Below, in pieces: positions 38,001 to 48,506 of a DNA stretch of 64,000 bases (position 1 is the stretch's first letter; the number at the start of each line of letters is the position of its first letter). Below the pieces are notes generated by a model. It was not told the origin of the DNA. It saw nothing but the letters and a program-made list of their open reading frames with translations, and ran no database searches. The translations under genes were made by a program, and so were the position numbers. This DNA is from Fulvivirgaceae bacterium JP3-4 (lineage in GTDB: Bacteria > Bacteroidota > Bacteroidia > Cytophagales > Cyclobacteriaceae): assembly GCA_029309925.1 (NCBI GenBank), contig JARKND010000004.1:310001-374000 (forward strand), in the 5' to 3' direction.

Positions 38001-38602
38001 CCATCGAGATCATAGTCAAAGAATGCTGCCTGCGTGGCGTAACTCGAATCTGCCAGACCGACTTTTGCTGCAACTTCTTCAAAGGTTGGAACACCTTCCT
38101 GATTTACACCCTTGTTGAGATAAAGCAAATTCGGAACAGATAGTTTTTTAGTGTAAGGCTGAATCGTTGAAACATAAATATCGATTAAACCATCCTGATT
38201 GATATCGACCATCGATACGCCCGTGCACCACAGATCGGTGTTCAGCGCAGCCTGTTCAGTAACATCCTGAAATTTAAAATCGCCTTTATTCAAGTACAGG
38301 GAACTTGAAACCATGTTCCCGGCAAAAAAAACGTCAGTGAGGCCATCATTGTTCACATCACCTACGCCCACGCCCGCACCGTTGTAGATGTATTCGAAAC
38401 TCAGAACGTTGAACGTATCGCTTTCCGTGAGCTTATTATTAAAAACAATATTTGTCTTTGAGGAAGGAAGTAATTCGAATAATTCTTTTTTGTCATTGCC
38501 ACAACTGGTGAACAACAAAATCAGGAAGAGACTATGGATCAATATCCAGCTACCATTACCGTTCGTTTTCACCAGCGACTTACCGTCAAAACTACTTTTC
38601 AT
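35048..38602 (-). CDS. Giant VCBS/FG-GAP repeat and ASPIC/UnbV domain lipoprotein, 1184 aa
   Basis: An 1184-residue lipoprotein from ATG 38602, chosen because it puts the signal sequence (LFLILLFTSCGNDKK, lipidated Cys near residue 34) at the N terminus. I count about 14 calcium-site motifs of the DxDxDGxxD type. Seven lie before a central UnbV/ASPIC domain (about 555-650, HNFLRVKLNGEKGN...), and seven after it, so the protein looks like two beta-propellers around the UnbV domain. It follows susD by 75 bp, with an intercistronic hairpin between. It is probably an outer-surface binding protein of the SusCD complex; no catalytic residues are visible. Confidence 0.85.
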   Translation of the reverse strand: MKSSFDGKSLVKTNGNGSWILIHSLFLILLFTSCGNDKKELFELLPSSKTNIVFNNKLTESDTFNVLSFEYIYNGAGVGVGDVNNDGLTDVFFAGNMVSSSLYLNKGDFKFQDVTEQAALNTDLWCTGVSMVDINQDGLIDIYVSTIQPYTKKLSVPNLLYLNKGVNQEGVPTFEEVAAKVGLADSSYATQAAFFDYDLDGDLDVYILTNALESYNRNQIMGLRNDGTGKSVDKFYRNEGIVDGLPVFKNVSKEVGVQAEGWGLGIVVNDINRDGYPDVYVANDFMSNDHLYINTGDGKFINNIRSMLKHQEQNGMGIDMADINNDGLNDIVVLDMLPDDNLRQKTMFSTIGYDRFQMFREKGYEYQYIRNVLQLNNGNNTFSDIGYLSGIYATDWSWSSLFADFDNDGYRDLFVGNGYRKDITDQDFIAYSKEFSMFSTDRNRMNNIRKEIEKLSGVRKPNFLFRNNGDLTFTDKAKEWGVDQPSYSNGAAYADFDNDGDLDLITNNINDEAFVYRNLLINDQSRSDHNFLRVKLNGEKGNNHGYGTTIEVFTDGKRYYAEHQTVRGYKSTVENVQHFGLGKVESGAIDSLRITWLGGKTQLLRDVPVNQTITVSSSDAIAKGKSNPSFAGLLVESHNKLGIHYKHHEDEYVDFLQGQFLLPHKHSQGSPGISVGDFDGDGLDDFVVGGSANKRAIVFLQQKNGSFKRDSLAMKESEDMGILLFDADNDGDQDLYCVSGSSEFKGDKLNYQDRFYRNTGKGKFELDADALPEITSSGSCVVANDFDRDGDLDLFVGGRVVPMRYPEAPESYLLVNNGQGKFENQTSKFSTTLSMAGMVTSALWTDVNNDGWTDLAVVGEWMPLTFYINEKGKSFAPLTIQNSSGWWNSISGGDFDNDGDIDYIAGNLGLNSVYKASVGEPVTVYAKDFDNNGSVDPILCRYIQGKEHPTHPREALTTQVAMLRGVVTSYAKYGGMGVHDLFPKERFQDAMVLKSTMLTSAYIQNNGNNQFEVKPLPTEAQFSPMFGTVVTDVDEDGNLDVLAVGNSYACEVLSGYYDAGIGNFLQGDGKGNFNSVPINQSGFFVDGDAKALARLISGEGKELFVVTQNRDSLKVFARPLQPSVTTDSVVKLEWDDGFAIIELTNGKNRKQEVYLGTGYLSSSANSIIKNKTISKVTIGDKKNP

Positions 38603-38630
38603 AGGGTTTACTCGATCGTCATTTAACACG

Positions 38631-38659
38631 AAAAGGAGCGAGATCTTCCCGCTCCTTTT
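38631..38659 (-). other. Intercistronic hairpin after susD
   Basis: A perfect 10-bp stem, AAAAGGAGCG / CGCTCCTTTT, with a nine-base loop, placed between the SusD stop (38678) and the VCBS lipoprotein start (38602). It lacks a T-run beyond the stem on the minus strand, so it is more likely an RNA-stabilising or attenuating structure than a full terminator. Confidence 0.65.
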
Positions 38660-38677
38660 AAATTCCGTCAATTATTT

Positions 38678-40201
38678 TTAAAAGCCCGGATTCTGATCAG
38701 CCTGCGATATCTTCGCGTTACTGTTTATTTCCTGCAATGGTATTGGTGCAAGCGCATGCTTGGCAGAGAAATATGAAATCGGTTCGGAGGTGAGTTTACC
38801 GAGCTTTCTCCAACGCAAAATATCTCTATTGCGGATCTGTTCACCGGCAAGCTCAACACGTCTCTCGTGCACAATTGCTCTGAAAACCTCTGCAGCATTG
38901 TTCACCGGATAATTCGCAGTTGGATAAGGTGGCATCTCAACGCCTACTCTTGATCTCACTTCATTCAGATATCCGATTGCAGCAGCATCAGCGCCAAGCG
39001 CATTTTCCACTTCAGCCATGTTCAGCAGAACTTCTGTGTACCGCATAACGCGCATGTTGATGCCAGAGCGAAGATCTTCTGTTTCGGACTTGTAGATATT
39101 CTGATATTTTTTCCAGCTGATCTTCGGATCGGCACCCTGCATATTTGTAATCGTCTTTGTATCGTTGAAATATTTTTCCCCGAGCACATAGAAAGACTGG
39201 GCATACCTTGGATCATCCTTAGCATCACCTTTTGAAACTTTCTCATATTCGTTCAGCAGTGATGTTGATGGGATTAGATTTCGCCATGCTGTTGGTCCGT
39301 ACTCCTGGCCGCGGAAAGTGACCTCCGTACTCGTTCCCTGTCCGGAAGCGTCCCAGCTCGATCCGCCATTCGCCAAGGTGAAGGCTACTTCAAACAACGA
39401 TTCTGCATTGAATTCATTTTCCTCGCGGAAGTTTTCGATGTATGCGATATTTTTCCATGCGTTGAAGGCTCCGCTGTTAATGATCGAGAGCAACAATGGT
39501 CTGGCCTTCGCATAGTCACCACGTTGCATGTAAACCCTCGCCAACAGGTTTTGGGCTGCTTCCTTTGAGGCTCGACCAACATTGTTTGCATCGTATGACG
39601 CTTTTACAGGAAGGTATTCGATTGCTGTTTCAAGATCAGCAATAATAAAAGCATATACCTCATCTTCTGTCGCACGTGGCTTGTCTTCACCGATAGCCTT
39701 TGCATAAGTCTCCATCAGCGGCACTCCGCCAAAAACCACAACCAGATCAAAATACGCCAGTGACCGGAGAAACCTTGCTTCGCCTTCCACTCTTTTCTTC
39801 AGCTCATCGGTAACATTTTCGGTCGCCTTCGGAGCATTTTCAACCACCTGATTCGCATGGTGTATCAGTCGGTACCATCCCCGCCACGCCTGTGTAAGCA
39901 CTCCGTTCGAAGGGTCGTGCGTTCCATTGAGCAACTGCGCACGGTGCGTTTCGAGCTGACCACCGCCCGATGCCACATCGTCAGACCTGAGGTCATGCAT
40001 AAAGAAATACTCGCGACAGAACAGATCGAGACTTTGTAAGCTGGAGTAAACAGCGTTTACTGCGCCTACGATCTGGGTTCCGTTTTTGTAGAATGAATCC
40101 GGAGTGAATTCATTTGGATTTGATTTGTCCAGTACGCTATCATCGCAGGAGAAGGTGAAGGCCATCACTCCCATCAGCGTTAATATCAATTTTCTTTTCA
40201 T
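38678..40201 (-). CDS. RagB/SusD family nutrient-uptake outer-membrane lipoprotein
   Basis: A 507-residue SusD homologue from ATG 40201, chosen because the signal MKRKLILTLMGVMAFTFSC begins there. Typical blocks: DSFYKNGTQIVGAVNAVYSS after the lipid anchor, the EARFLRSLAYFDLVVVFGGV helix near residue 145, NLLARVYMQRGDYAKA, and the C-terminal VHERRVELAGEQIRNRDILR and WRKLGKL. This is a classical SusD, unlike the SusD-like_2 protein at 23.7 kb. It pairs with the STN-containing SusC encoded immediately upstream. Confidence 0.94.
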   Translation of the reverse strand: MKRKLILTLMGVMAFTFSCDDSVLDKSNPNEFTPDSFYKNGTQIVGAVNAVYSSLQSLDLFCREYFFMHDLRSDDVASGGGQLETHRAQLLNGTHDPSNGVLTQAWRGWYRLIHHANQVVENAPKATENVTDELKKRVEGEARFLRSLAYFDLVVVFGGVPLMETYAKAIGEDKPRATEDEVYAFIIADLETAIEYLPVKASYDANNVGRASKEAAQNLLARVYMQRGDYAKARPLLLSIINSGAFNAWKNIAYIENFREENEFNAESLFEVAFTLANGGSSWDASGQGTSTEVTFRGQEYGPTAWRNLIPSTSLLNEYEKVSKGDAKDDPRYAQSFYVLGEKYFNDTKTITNMQGADPKISWKKYQNIYKSETEDLRSGINMRVMRYTEVLLNMAEVENALGADAAAIGYLNEVRSRVGVEMPPYPTANYPVNNAAEVFRAIVHERRVELAGEQIRNRDILRWRKLGKLTSEPISYFSAKHALAPIPLQEINSNAKISQADQNPGF

Positions 40202-40232
40202 TGTAATGTGTCTATTAAATGATTCGAAATAT

Positions 40233-43200
40233 TTAAAATCCAACTTGCACGCCAACCACTAAGCTTCTAGCCTGCGGGAATTGTCCGTAGTCAATACCCT
40301 GTGTCAATCCGTTGGCCCCGGCATTTCTGTTTCCGATTTCAGGGTCGTAACCGCTCTTATATTTTGTAGCCGTCAGCAGATTCTGTGTGGTTGCGTAGAT
40401 CCTGAGTTTCGCGACAGCGTTTCCTGTTATTGCTGACGGAAAATTGTAGCCGACCGTGAGGTTCTTGATTCTGAAATACGAACCATTCTCGATAAAACGA
40501 TCAGATGCGCGTGCATTTTGATTCGGATCACCAGAGATCGCTCTTGGAACATTTGTATTTGGGTTTTCGGGCGTCCAGCGATCCAACACGGCTGCACCGG
40601 AGTTGAACAAGCGTGTCATGCCTTCCAGATCGTATTTCACAACGCTGTAGATTTCATTTCCGGATACACCTTGCAGGAACAGCATCGCATCAAACCCTTT
40701 CCAGTTTGCTGAAAAATTCAAACCATAAGCAAAATTTGGAAGGAAGTGCCCGATGTTTGTTTTGTCATCGCTGTTCAAAGCCCCATCGCCATTGAGGTCC
40801 TTAAAACGAATATCTCCTGGTCTTGCATTTGGCTGAAGGGGTGAAGATTCGCCCACCTGGAAAAGTCCATCGGTTACATAACCATTGAAGTACCCGATAG
40901 GCTGCCCGACTTTTGTATTTGTAAGGTTGTCGCCATACCAGTCGCCTTGTGCGATTGTTGTTCCCTCGTCTCCAAGATTCAGCACTTCGTTGCGTACAAC
41001 GGATACGTTACCCGAGACGTTCAACGTAAGCGCACCTTGTGATTTTTCGTAACCCAGTTCAAGTTCAAATCCTTTGTTCTGGACTTCACCAACATTAGCA
41101 AAAGGTGCTGTATCATAGCCATACGACAACGGGATCGGGCGTTGGATAATCATGTCGGTTGTCTTGTTGCTGAAATATTCGGCCGATAATGTGAACTGAT
41201 CGTTCAGGATGCCGATATCCAATCCTACGTTTGTCATGTAGGTTGATTCCCATTTGAGTTTCGGATTGGCGAGGGCGCGGATGGTATATCCGGTTGAAGC
41301 AATACCTCCTCCCTGGTCAAATTGATAAATTTGATTTCCTGAGATTGTTGAAATGGCTCCATAATCTCCGCTCTGATTATTACCAGTGACACCGTAGCTC
41401 GCGCGTAATTTCAGATCACTCACCAGGTTGTTGTCGGCCAGGAAACTTTCTTCGCTAAGTCGCCATCCTACGGACAGCGCTGGATAATTTCCCCATCGGC
41501 CGGGTTTTAGAAATCTTGAAGAACCGTCACGTCTGAACGATGCGCCAAGCAGATATTTGTTACCGAATTCATAGTTCACTCTTGCAATGTAGGACATTAG
41601 CGCTGACTGAGATCGACTTCCGCTAAAGCTGATTTTTGAAAGCGCAACTGGTTCCTTCACATCATTTGATATCGGGTTTTCCCCTCCGCCAGTGATCTGT
41701 GAGAAATTATTGGTTTGCTGCTCGGCAACCAAAGTCGCGTTCACAGCGTGTTTACCAAACACTTTGTTGAAGGTAAGCTGATTGGTCAGCAATACAGATG
41801 CGAAATTCTGACGATTCTGATTGATCAATGCTGCAGGGCGTGAGGAGTATCCACCGGCTCCCGTGTTATACGCTGGCTGGTGTGTGCGTTGTGAATAGTC
41901 AACATAATCAACACCACCCTGGAACTTATAATTGAGGAACTCAAAGATCTTCACATCAACATAAGCATTGCCCAGGAACTTTAGCCGCTGCTGATTCTGC
42001 TGGTCTTGCATAGCAATTCTTACGGGGTTTTCTGGATCTGATCCATCAATACCTTGCGAACCAAAGAAACCTCCATAGTTATCGGGGCTGTAAACCGGGA
42101 AATAAGGAGAACTTCGGATCATGTGCTGCAACTGAGTTCTTCCGCCAGCCTGTTGTTCAATTTTTCGTTCATCGAAGGCCACATAGAAATTCTGTCCAAC
42201 GGTTACTCTTTTTGAAACATTATGATCAGAGTTGAATCGTGCATCTCCGCGTTTGTAACCTGTTCCAAGCATAATGCCTTCCTGCTCAAAAAAGCCTACC
42301 GATCCAAACATCCTGGATGCCGCTGAACCACCTGACAATTCAATTTTATGCTGCTGAATTCTTCCGGTTCTGAACATAACGTCCTGCCAGTCGGTATTGG
42401 TCTGGCTGAACGTTTGCGAGGTCTGTGAGTTTATGGGTTGATTCAATCCGCCCGAGCTGATCCTTGTCGGAATGCTTGAACCAATAACAACATTTGGATC
42501 TGATGGCGCTTTGGTTTCTTGCTTGTAAATGTCAGCATTCGTCATCAGGTCAGTAGCATAATCAATATATTGATCAGTGTTGAGGAGATCCAATTTTCTC
42601 CAGGGTTGCTCAACGCCATAATAGCTGTCAAAATTGACCGTAAGCTTTTTGTTATTTGCACCTCGCTTTGTCGTGATCAACACCACTCCGTTAGCTGCAC
42701 GTGATCCATAGATCGCTGCAGCACTGGCATCTTTCAGGACGTCTACTGATTCGATGTCTTTTGGATTGAAGCTATTGAGGTCTGAGGTAGGGAAACCATC
42801 CACAACAAACAATGGGCTTGCATTGTTGATCGTTCCAACGCCTCTGATCCGGATGAGCGGTGCCTCACCGGGCGCACCGTTATTTACAACCGTAACGCCT
42901 GCGATCCTGCCTTGCAAAGCCTGACTCACACTAACGACAGGTTGAGTGTTAATTTCTTTAGCGGAGACAGACGAGATTGCTCCTGTCACAGAAGCTTTCT
43001 TCTGTGTACCATAACCGACAACAACTACTTCACTCAGCTGCTTTACATCGGCAGCCAACATGACACTGATTTCAGTCTGGGCACCCACCGGAATTTCCTT
43101 TGACACATAGCCAATGAAACTGATAACAAGAACTGAGTTCGCATCAGGCACATTGATTGAAAATCTTCCATCCGCATCCGTGCTTGTACCAAGGGTTGTA

Positions 43201-43721
43201 CCTTTGATAAGAATGTTCGCACCCGGAATAGGATTTGATTGTTCATCCGTAACGCGGCCATTCACCTGGATTTCCGGATTGACAATTGGGGTATAATTCG
43301 CCAGGTCATTAACTCCTGCAAGAGAGCTGCTGAGGGCGCTGGTATCAAAATCCGAAGATTTCGTAGCTGTGCTTGCAATCAGTGCTACTGGTGACGCGGA
43401 TAAAATCGAATAGGTGGACTTATTAATTTTCTTGTATTTGAGTCCGATCGGTGTTAAGACAGCGCTCAGGGTTTTTTCTACGCTGCCTTTAAACACTACG
43501 CTGCCGGAAATTGCCTTGCCTTCGACTAAGACCGACTCATAAATAAAAGAAATCTTAAAGTGCGCCTGAATGTCCTTCAAAACATCGCGCAACGCTCGCT
43601 GCTCTAAAGCAACGGGATTGGTTTTTCGCGCGGTCGCATACAAAATTTCCTGAGCACTCGTCACTTGAGCGAAACTTAAAAGTGCCATGAAGAGACAGCA
43701 CCATTTTAAGTACGGTTTCAT
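40233..43721 (-). CDS. SusC/RagA TonB-linked transporter with N-terminal STN signalling domain
   Basis: An 1162-residue outer-membrane transporter from ATG 43721; an alternative ATG at 43739 adds six residues before the signal. Signal peptide (about 1-24, ending VTSAQ), STN secretin/TonB short N-terminal domain (about 45-105, ALRDVLKDIQAHFKISFIYE), carboxypeptidase-regulatory-like domain (about 148-235), plug with SQALQGRIAGVTVVNNG and DVLKDASAAAIYGSRAANG, and a barrel ending RSLVVGVQVGF. The STN domain normally contacts FecR, and the FecR and ECF sigma genes lie directly upstream, so substrate sensing at this pore probably induces its own operon. Confidence 0.95.
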   Translation of the reverse strand: MKPYLKWCCLFMALLSFAQVTSAQEILYATARKTNPVALEQRALRDVLKDIQAHFKISFIYESVLVEGKAISGSVVFKGSVEKTLSAVLTPIGLKYKKINKSTYSILSASPVALIASTATKSSDFDTSALSSSLAGVNDLANYTPIVNPEIQVNGRVTDEQSNPIPGANILIKGTTLGTSTDADGRFSINVPDANSVLVISFIGYVSKEIPVGAQTEISVMLAADVKQLSEVVVVGYGTQKKASVTGAISSVSAKEINTQPVVSVSQALQGRIAGVTVVNNGAPGEAPLIRIRGVGTINNASPLFVVDGFPTSDLNSFNPKDIESVDVLKDASAAAIYGSRAANGVVLITTKRGANNKKLTVNFDSYYGVEQPWRKLDLLNTDQYIDYATDLMTNADIYKQETKAPSDPNVVIGSSIPTRISSGGLNQPINSQTSQTFSQTNTDWQDVMFRTGRIQQHKIELSGGSAASRMFGSVGFFEQEGIMLGTGYKRGDARFNSDHNVSKRVTVGQNFYVAFDERKIEQQAGGRTQLQHMIRSSPYFPVYSPDNYGGFFGSQGIDGSDPENPVRIAMQDQQNQQRLKFLGNAYVDVKIFEFLNYKFQGGVDYVDYSQRTHQPAYNTGAGGYSSRPAALINQNRQNFASVLLTNQLTFNKVFGKHAVNATLVAEQQTNNFSQITGGGENPISNDVKEPVALSKISFSGSRSQSALMSYIARVNYEFGNKYLLGASFRRDGSSRFLKPGRWGNYPALSVGWRLSEESFLADNNLVSDLKLRASYGVTGNNQSGDYGAISTISGNQIYQFDQGGGIASTGYTIRALANPKLKWESTYMTNVGLDIGILNDQFTLSAEYFSNKTTDMIIQRPIPLSYGYDTAPFANVGEVQNKGFELELGYEKSQGALTLNVSGNVSVVRNEVLNLGDEGTTIAQGDWYGDNLTNTKVGQPIGYFNGYVTDGLFQVGESSPLQPNARPGDIRFKDLNGDGALNSDDKTNIGHFLPNFAYGLNFSANWKGFDAMLFLQGVSGNEIYSVVKYDLEGMTRLFNSGAAVLDRWTPENPNTNVPRAISGDPNQNARASDRFIENGSYFRIKNLTVGYNFPSAITGNAVAKLRIYATTQNLLTATKYKSGYDPEIGNRNAGANGLTQGIDYGQFPQARSLVVGVQVGF

Positions 43722-43771
43722 TAGGTAATGTCGGGTCATAAAATTGGTTTGGGTTAATTAGGTGATTGGAA

Positions 43772-44722
43772 CTACTTGTTGTTTGTCGAAATGGTAACAG
43801 CATGACCTTCTTTCTCGACTTTGAGATCGAAAGTTTCTGCAATAGCGTACAAAATATCATCCGCGGTGGCGGAAGATATTTCACCGGAGAGCTCTCTCTC
43901 TTCAAGCGCAGGGTTCTCGAAAGTAACCGTCAGGCCATACGTGTCATGCAGTATGGTGGCCAGGTCACGCAGCGGAGTACGATCAAAAAACAGCTTGTTA
44001 TCCACCCAGGAAGTATATTGGTGGTGTTTCACACTCCTTGTTGAGAGGTCTTTATTTTTTACCGTTGCGAGGTCTCCTGGTTTTAAGAAGAGCTCCTTTA
44101 CATTCTGCTCTTCACCCATGGCAAGTCTCACTTTTCCTTCCGTGAGCATCACCTCAGAGGCATCGTTCCTTGTTTTCATGTTGAACTTCGTGCCCAGTAC
44201 CTCAACATCGAGTTCACCGGACCCATGCACAATAAACTTCTGGTTGTTAGCAGTGTGTGTTACGGAAAAGAAGCCTTCCCCTTCCAGCCAAACTTCTCTG
44301 GAACTATTGTTATCCCAGTTGCCTGAGTACTTCAGTACAGAATTTCCATTGAGAATAACCTGGGAATCGTCTGGCAGGGTAACAGTTCTGTGTTCACCAA
44401 ATGCTGTTTGTACTTCGGTGAGTTGATTTGAATACTTAAACCACCACAACGACACAGCCAACACAATGGTGATCGAAGCCGCTATTTTATAAACCATCGG
44501 ACGTATCGATACTTTTCGCGTATGAGCTTCCTCTCTTTCGATCTGATCGTTGATCGCCAGGAACATCTCGCGTTGGATCTCATCCAGCTCTTCAGGCGTG
44601 TGGTCGTTTGGCACTGCTTCGCTTTCGGCAGACCAGAACTTGTCGAGCAGGGCAATCTCTTCAGGAGTTGCGGTTCCTGTCTTATATCTGTGAATGAGTT
44701 CGGTTAGTTTCTTGTTATCCAT
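43772..44722 (-). CDS. FecR family anti-sigma factor
   Basis: A 316-residue inner-membrane protein. It has an N-terminal cytosolic helical anti-sigma segment (1-75, with KLTELIHRYKTGTATPEEIA), one membrane helix (about 79-96, IAASITIVLAVSLWWF), and the periplasmic FecR beta-domain (FGEHRTVTLPDDSQVILNGN, then EVWLEGEGFFSV and DVEVLGTKFNM). A C-terminal STN-contact domain (FFDRTPLRDLATILHDTYG, to residue 316) completes it. It should hold the ECF sigma factor inactive until the SusC STN domain signals ligand binding. The genes for sigma, FecR and SusC run in that order on one strand. Confidence 0.95.
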   Translation of the reverse strand: MDNKKLTELIHRYKTGTATPEEIALLDKFWSAESEAVPNDHTPEELDEIQREMFLAINDQIEREEAHTRKVSIRPMVYKIAASITIVLAVSLWWFKYSNQLTEVQTAFGEHRTVTLPDDSQVILNGNSVLKYSGNWDNNSSREVWLEGEGFFSVTHTANNQKFIVHGSGELDVEVLGTKFNMKTRNDASEVMLTEGKVRLAMGEEQNVKELFLKPGDLATVKNKDLSTRSVKHHQYTSWVDNKLFFDRTPLRDLATILHDTYGLTVTFENPALEERELSGEISSATADDILYAIAETFDLKVEKEGHAVTISTNNK

Positions 44723-44845
44723 GTTCAGAATAGAGCGATGCCCCGTTGTAAGACGGCTGCCAAAGGCGGTAACCCTAAACCGTTTCTGAATTTCTAAGAT
44801 TTGAAGGAGTGACGCAGGAAGGAGATGCTTAACCTAAGCTGGCCA

Positions 44846-45376
44846 TCAGGAAAGAAATATTCCGAGTCGTACGCGCAATTTCTTCACGGCTTGCGTGATG
44901 TGGTACTCAACAGCTTTACCTGACAAGTGTGTCTTGGCCGCTATTTCGTCATTGGTGTATTTGCTGAATCGGCTAAGCTTAAAGACGGTTTGTGTTGTCT
45001 TGGGCATTTTTCTTAATTCATCACCTACCAGGCTAAGACCTTCGTTGAATACCATGGCCTCATCGACTACGTGACGCTCTTCGGAAAAATTCTCCAATGC
45101 TTTTTTGGTATGCTTTCTTCGGCATGCGACACTGTCGAAATGGTCGTAAATTTTGTTTCTCAATGCCCTGGTCAGATATGCTTCGGCATCTTCGACATTC
45201 TTAACATCATCTCGGTTCAGCCATAATTTTACGAAAACATCCTGCACAAGTTCCTGCGTCAGCGATTTGTCACGGAGATGATTGTAACCTACGCTATAGA
45301 GCTTCTTCCACGTAGCCTGGTAGACTTGCGCGAACTTTTGTTCCGTTAGAATCTCAAATGACATTTTCTTGGTCAT
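44846..45376 (-). CDS. ECF sigma factor (FecI-like)
   Basis: A 176-residue sigma-70 family protein with region 2 (about 14-80, LTQELVQDVFVKLWLNRDDV) and region 4 (about 120-172, FSKYTNDEIAAKTHLSGKAV as the helix-turn-helix, then EYHITQAVKKLR), and no region 3. It is the first gene of a FecI-FecR-SusC-SusD type operon and should direct RNA polymerase to that operon when released by FecR. A candidate AraR operator 112 bp upstream (45489-45506) suggests that arabinose control is layered on top of the ligand-sensing loop (inference). Confidence 0.94.
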   Translation of the reverse strand: MTKKMSFEILTEQKFAQVYQATWKKLYSVGYNHLRDKSLTQELVQDVFVKLWLNRDDVKNVEDAEAYLTRALRNKIYDHFDSVACRRKHTKKALENFSEERHVVDEAMVFNEGLSLVGDELRKMPKTTQTVFKLSRFSKYTNDEIAAKTHLSGKAVEYHITQAVKKLRVRLGIFLS

Positions 45377-45488
45377 GTGTTCTCCTGATGTGAAAGAAGA
45401 AGCTTTTGGTCAGTGAGCCTTATTTCAATTTTTCATCAACACCGTGCGTTCGTTTTCGGGCGGAACCCATTTGCATCTCGGTGTCGGA

Positions 45489-45506
45489 ATAAGTGTCTCT
45501 TATACA
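45489..45506 (+). promoter_or_regulatory. Candidate AraR operator, ECF sigma operon
   Basis: ATAAGTGTCTCTTATACA fits ATAAGTGT-N6-TACA. Over 22 bp (45491-45512) it matches the site upstream of the ara operon (56614-56635) at 19 positions. It lies in the 295-bp gap between the ECF sigma start and the CE1-like esterase stop. Its longer distance to the start codon (112 bp) makes it less certain than the other three. Confidence 0.5.
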
Positions 45507-45671
45507 ATTATACGTAATCGACCTTCAAAAATCAAGTAACGTTTGCACATTCGTTTGTCTTCGGCAGGAATCCCTGAATGGGAGATTTAAAAACTTGTTT
45601 AGACATCTAAGCAAAAATCCCGGATGCATTTGAACCGCTGCTAAACAGTCGAGAAACATTTGATTGCACGA

Positions 45672-46835
<1,164 letters not shown>

Positions 46836-48377
46836 TTATTTCAACTCGAGTACCACGACTGACACCGGAGGCAACTTCACTTTCAACACGCCATTTTCAA
46901 ATTTCGCGTCCTTAAATTGTTGCGGCTGTACCTTCGTAGGTGCCTCAAAAGTATTATGGTCAGTTACTTTATCAGATGCGAGTATCCGACCCGTTACGTT
47001 TTTGAACTTCGAGCCGTTTAGCGTTATGGAAATCTCCTGGCTTTTGTTCGCATCGATATTCACCAATGAAATATGGCCTGCACCTGCATTATCTACCGAA
47101 GCAGAAGCTGACACAGCAGGGAGTTTCTGATTGTTGAAAACATAATCGTTTGACCTCACGCTCAGCGGAAGCAGTTTCGCATCCTGATGAACATTGAACA
47201 TCTCCATCACATGATAAGTCGGTGTCAGGATGATCTTTTCCTCGTTGGTGAGAATCACGGCTTGCAATACATTGATCGCCTGCGCAAGATTGGCCATGCG
47301 AACACGCTCTGCATGATTGTTGAAGACATTAAGACTTACACCAGCGATCATCGCATCGCGCATGGAGTTTTGCTGATAGAGAAATCCGGGGTTGGTACCA
47401 GGCTCTACGTCATACCATCCGCCCCACTCATCAACAACAAGGGCAACTTTCTTTTTCGGATCGTATTTATCCATAATAGTGGAGTGTCGTGTTACGAGCT
47501 CTTCCATCTCAAGGGCACGACTCATAATGGTGAAGTACTGTTCTTCGCTGAATCCGGTAGCTGGTCCTTTTTTATTCCAGTCAATGACCGAATAATGGTG
47601 AAGTGCCACACCGTCCAGCATGTTTAAAGGAATTTCGCGCATGAGCACTTCTGTCCAGTTGTAATCATTCGAACTTGCACCGGAAGCTATCTTAAATAAT
47701 TTCGCGTCTTTGCTGTCTGTCATGAACGTTGCGTACTGTCTGTAAATATTCGCGTAGTAGTCGGGCTTCATGTTTCCACCACATCCCCACGCTTCGTTGC
47801 CAACGCCCCAATATTTTACATTCCACGGCTTTTCTCTTCCATTCTGCACACGCAAATCTGACATCGGGCTCTGGCCTGTGAAATTTACATATTGAACCCA
47901 GTCAACGAGATCCGTCACTGATCCGCTTCCCACATTTGCTGCGAGATAAGGCTCCGCACCGAGCAATTCACACATGTCAAGAAAATTGTGCGTACCGAAG
48001 CTGTTGTCTTCTGTGACACCGCCCCACCACACATTTACGATCTTCGGCCGCTTTGCCTTAGGACCAATACCATCTTTCCAATGGTAAGTGTCCGCGAAAC
48101 ATCCACCCGGCCAGCGCAGGTTCGGGATTTTCATTTTCTTCAGCGCATCGACAACATCGGTTCGCACGCCATTCACATGTGGGATTTTCTTATTGTCTTC
48201 ACCAACATAGAAACCCCCGTAGACACATCGTCCCAGGTGCTCGGCAAAATGCCCATAGATATGTTTGTTGATCACAATATTCGATGGCTCCTGGATGGTG
48301 ATCGAATTGGTTTGTGCGAAAGCGCTCATTGTTCCGATAACAATTAAAACCGCGCTGAAAATGAATTTTTTATTCAT
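46836..48377 (-). CDS. Alpha-L-arabinofuranosidase, GH51
   Basis: A 513-residue enzyme with a signal peptide (1-21, ending SAFAQ), so periplasmic or surface-exposed, unlike many intracellular GH51 enzymes. Family blocks: [40 protein letters not shown], the acid/base Glu in [14 protein letters not shown] and the nucleophile Glu in [13 protein letters not shown]-terminal beta-sandwich ends in VVVLELK. It releases terminal L-arabinose from arabinan or arabinoxylan, feeding the adjacent ara operon. A candidate AraR operator lies 38 bp upstream of the start codon. Confidence 0.95.
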   Translation of the reverse strand: MNKKFIFSAVLIVIGTMSAFAQTNSITIQEPSNIVINKHIYGHFAEHLGRCVYGGFYVGEDNKKIPHVNGVRTDVVDALKKMKIPNLRWPGGCFADTYHWKDGIGPKAKRPKIVNVWWGGVTEDNSFGTHNFLDMCELLGAEPYLAANVGSGSVTDLVDWVQYVNFTGQSPMSDLRVQNGREKPWNVKYWGVGNEAWGCGGNMKPDYYANIYRQYATFMTDSKDAKLFKIASGASSNDYNWTEVLMREIPLNMLDGVALHHYSVIDWNKKGPATGFSEEQYFTIMSRALEMEELVTRHSTIMDKYDPKKKVALVVDEWGGWYDVEPGTNPGFLYQQNSMRDAMIAGVSLNVFNNHAERVRMANLAQAINVLQAVILTNEEKIILTPTYHVMEMFNVHQDAKLLPLSVRSNDYVFNNQKLPAVSASASVDNAGAGHISLVNIDANKSQEISITLNGSKFKNVTGRILASDKVTDHNTFEAPTKVQPQQFKDAKFENGVLKVKLPPVSVVVLELK

Positions 48378-48415
48378 GTCGAAAATGAATTGAGGATAAG
48401 GTTAAATTTTACACG

Positions 48416-48433
48416 TGTACAATATACACTTAT
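48416..48433 (-). promoter_or_regulatory. Candidate AraR operator, GH51 promoter
   Basis: On the minus strand it reads ATAAGTGTATATTGTACA, fitting ATAAGTGT-N6-TACA. It contains the perfect inverted repeat GTGTA-N5-TACAC, the most symmetric of the four candidate sites. It is 38 bp upstream of the arabinofuranosidase ATG. Confidence 0.6.
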
Positions 48434-48506
48434 TTACAGAATCAGAAAACGATTGCAGAAAAAATGATAAATTTTAAAAGCGATGCGTTCTGGCGAAGTA
48501 ATGCCA

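Noticed and set aside
40233-44722. FecR plus STN receptor read as an iron-siderophore uptake system
   Set aside because: A classical SusD and plant-polysaccharide genes adjoin it; STN/FecR signalling is widely used by SusCD systems, so iron transport is not the better reading.
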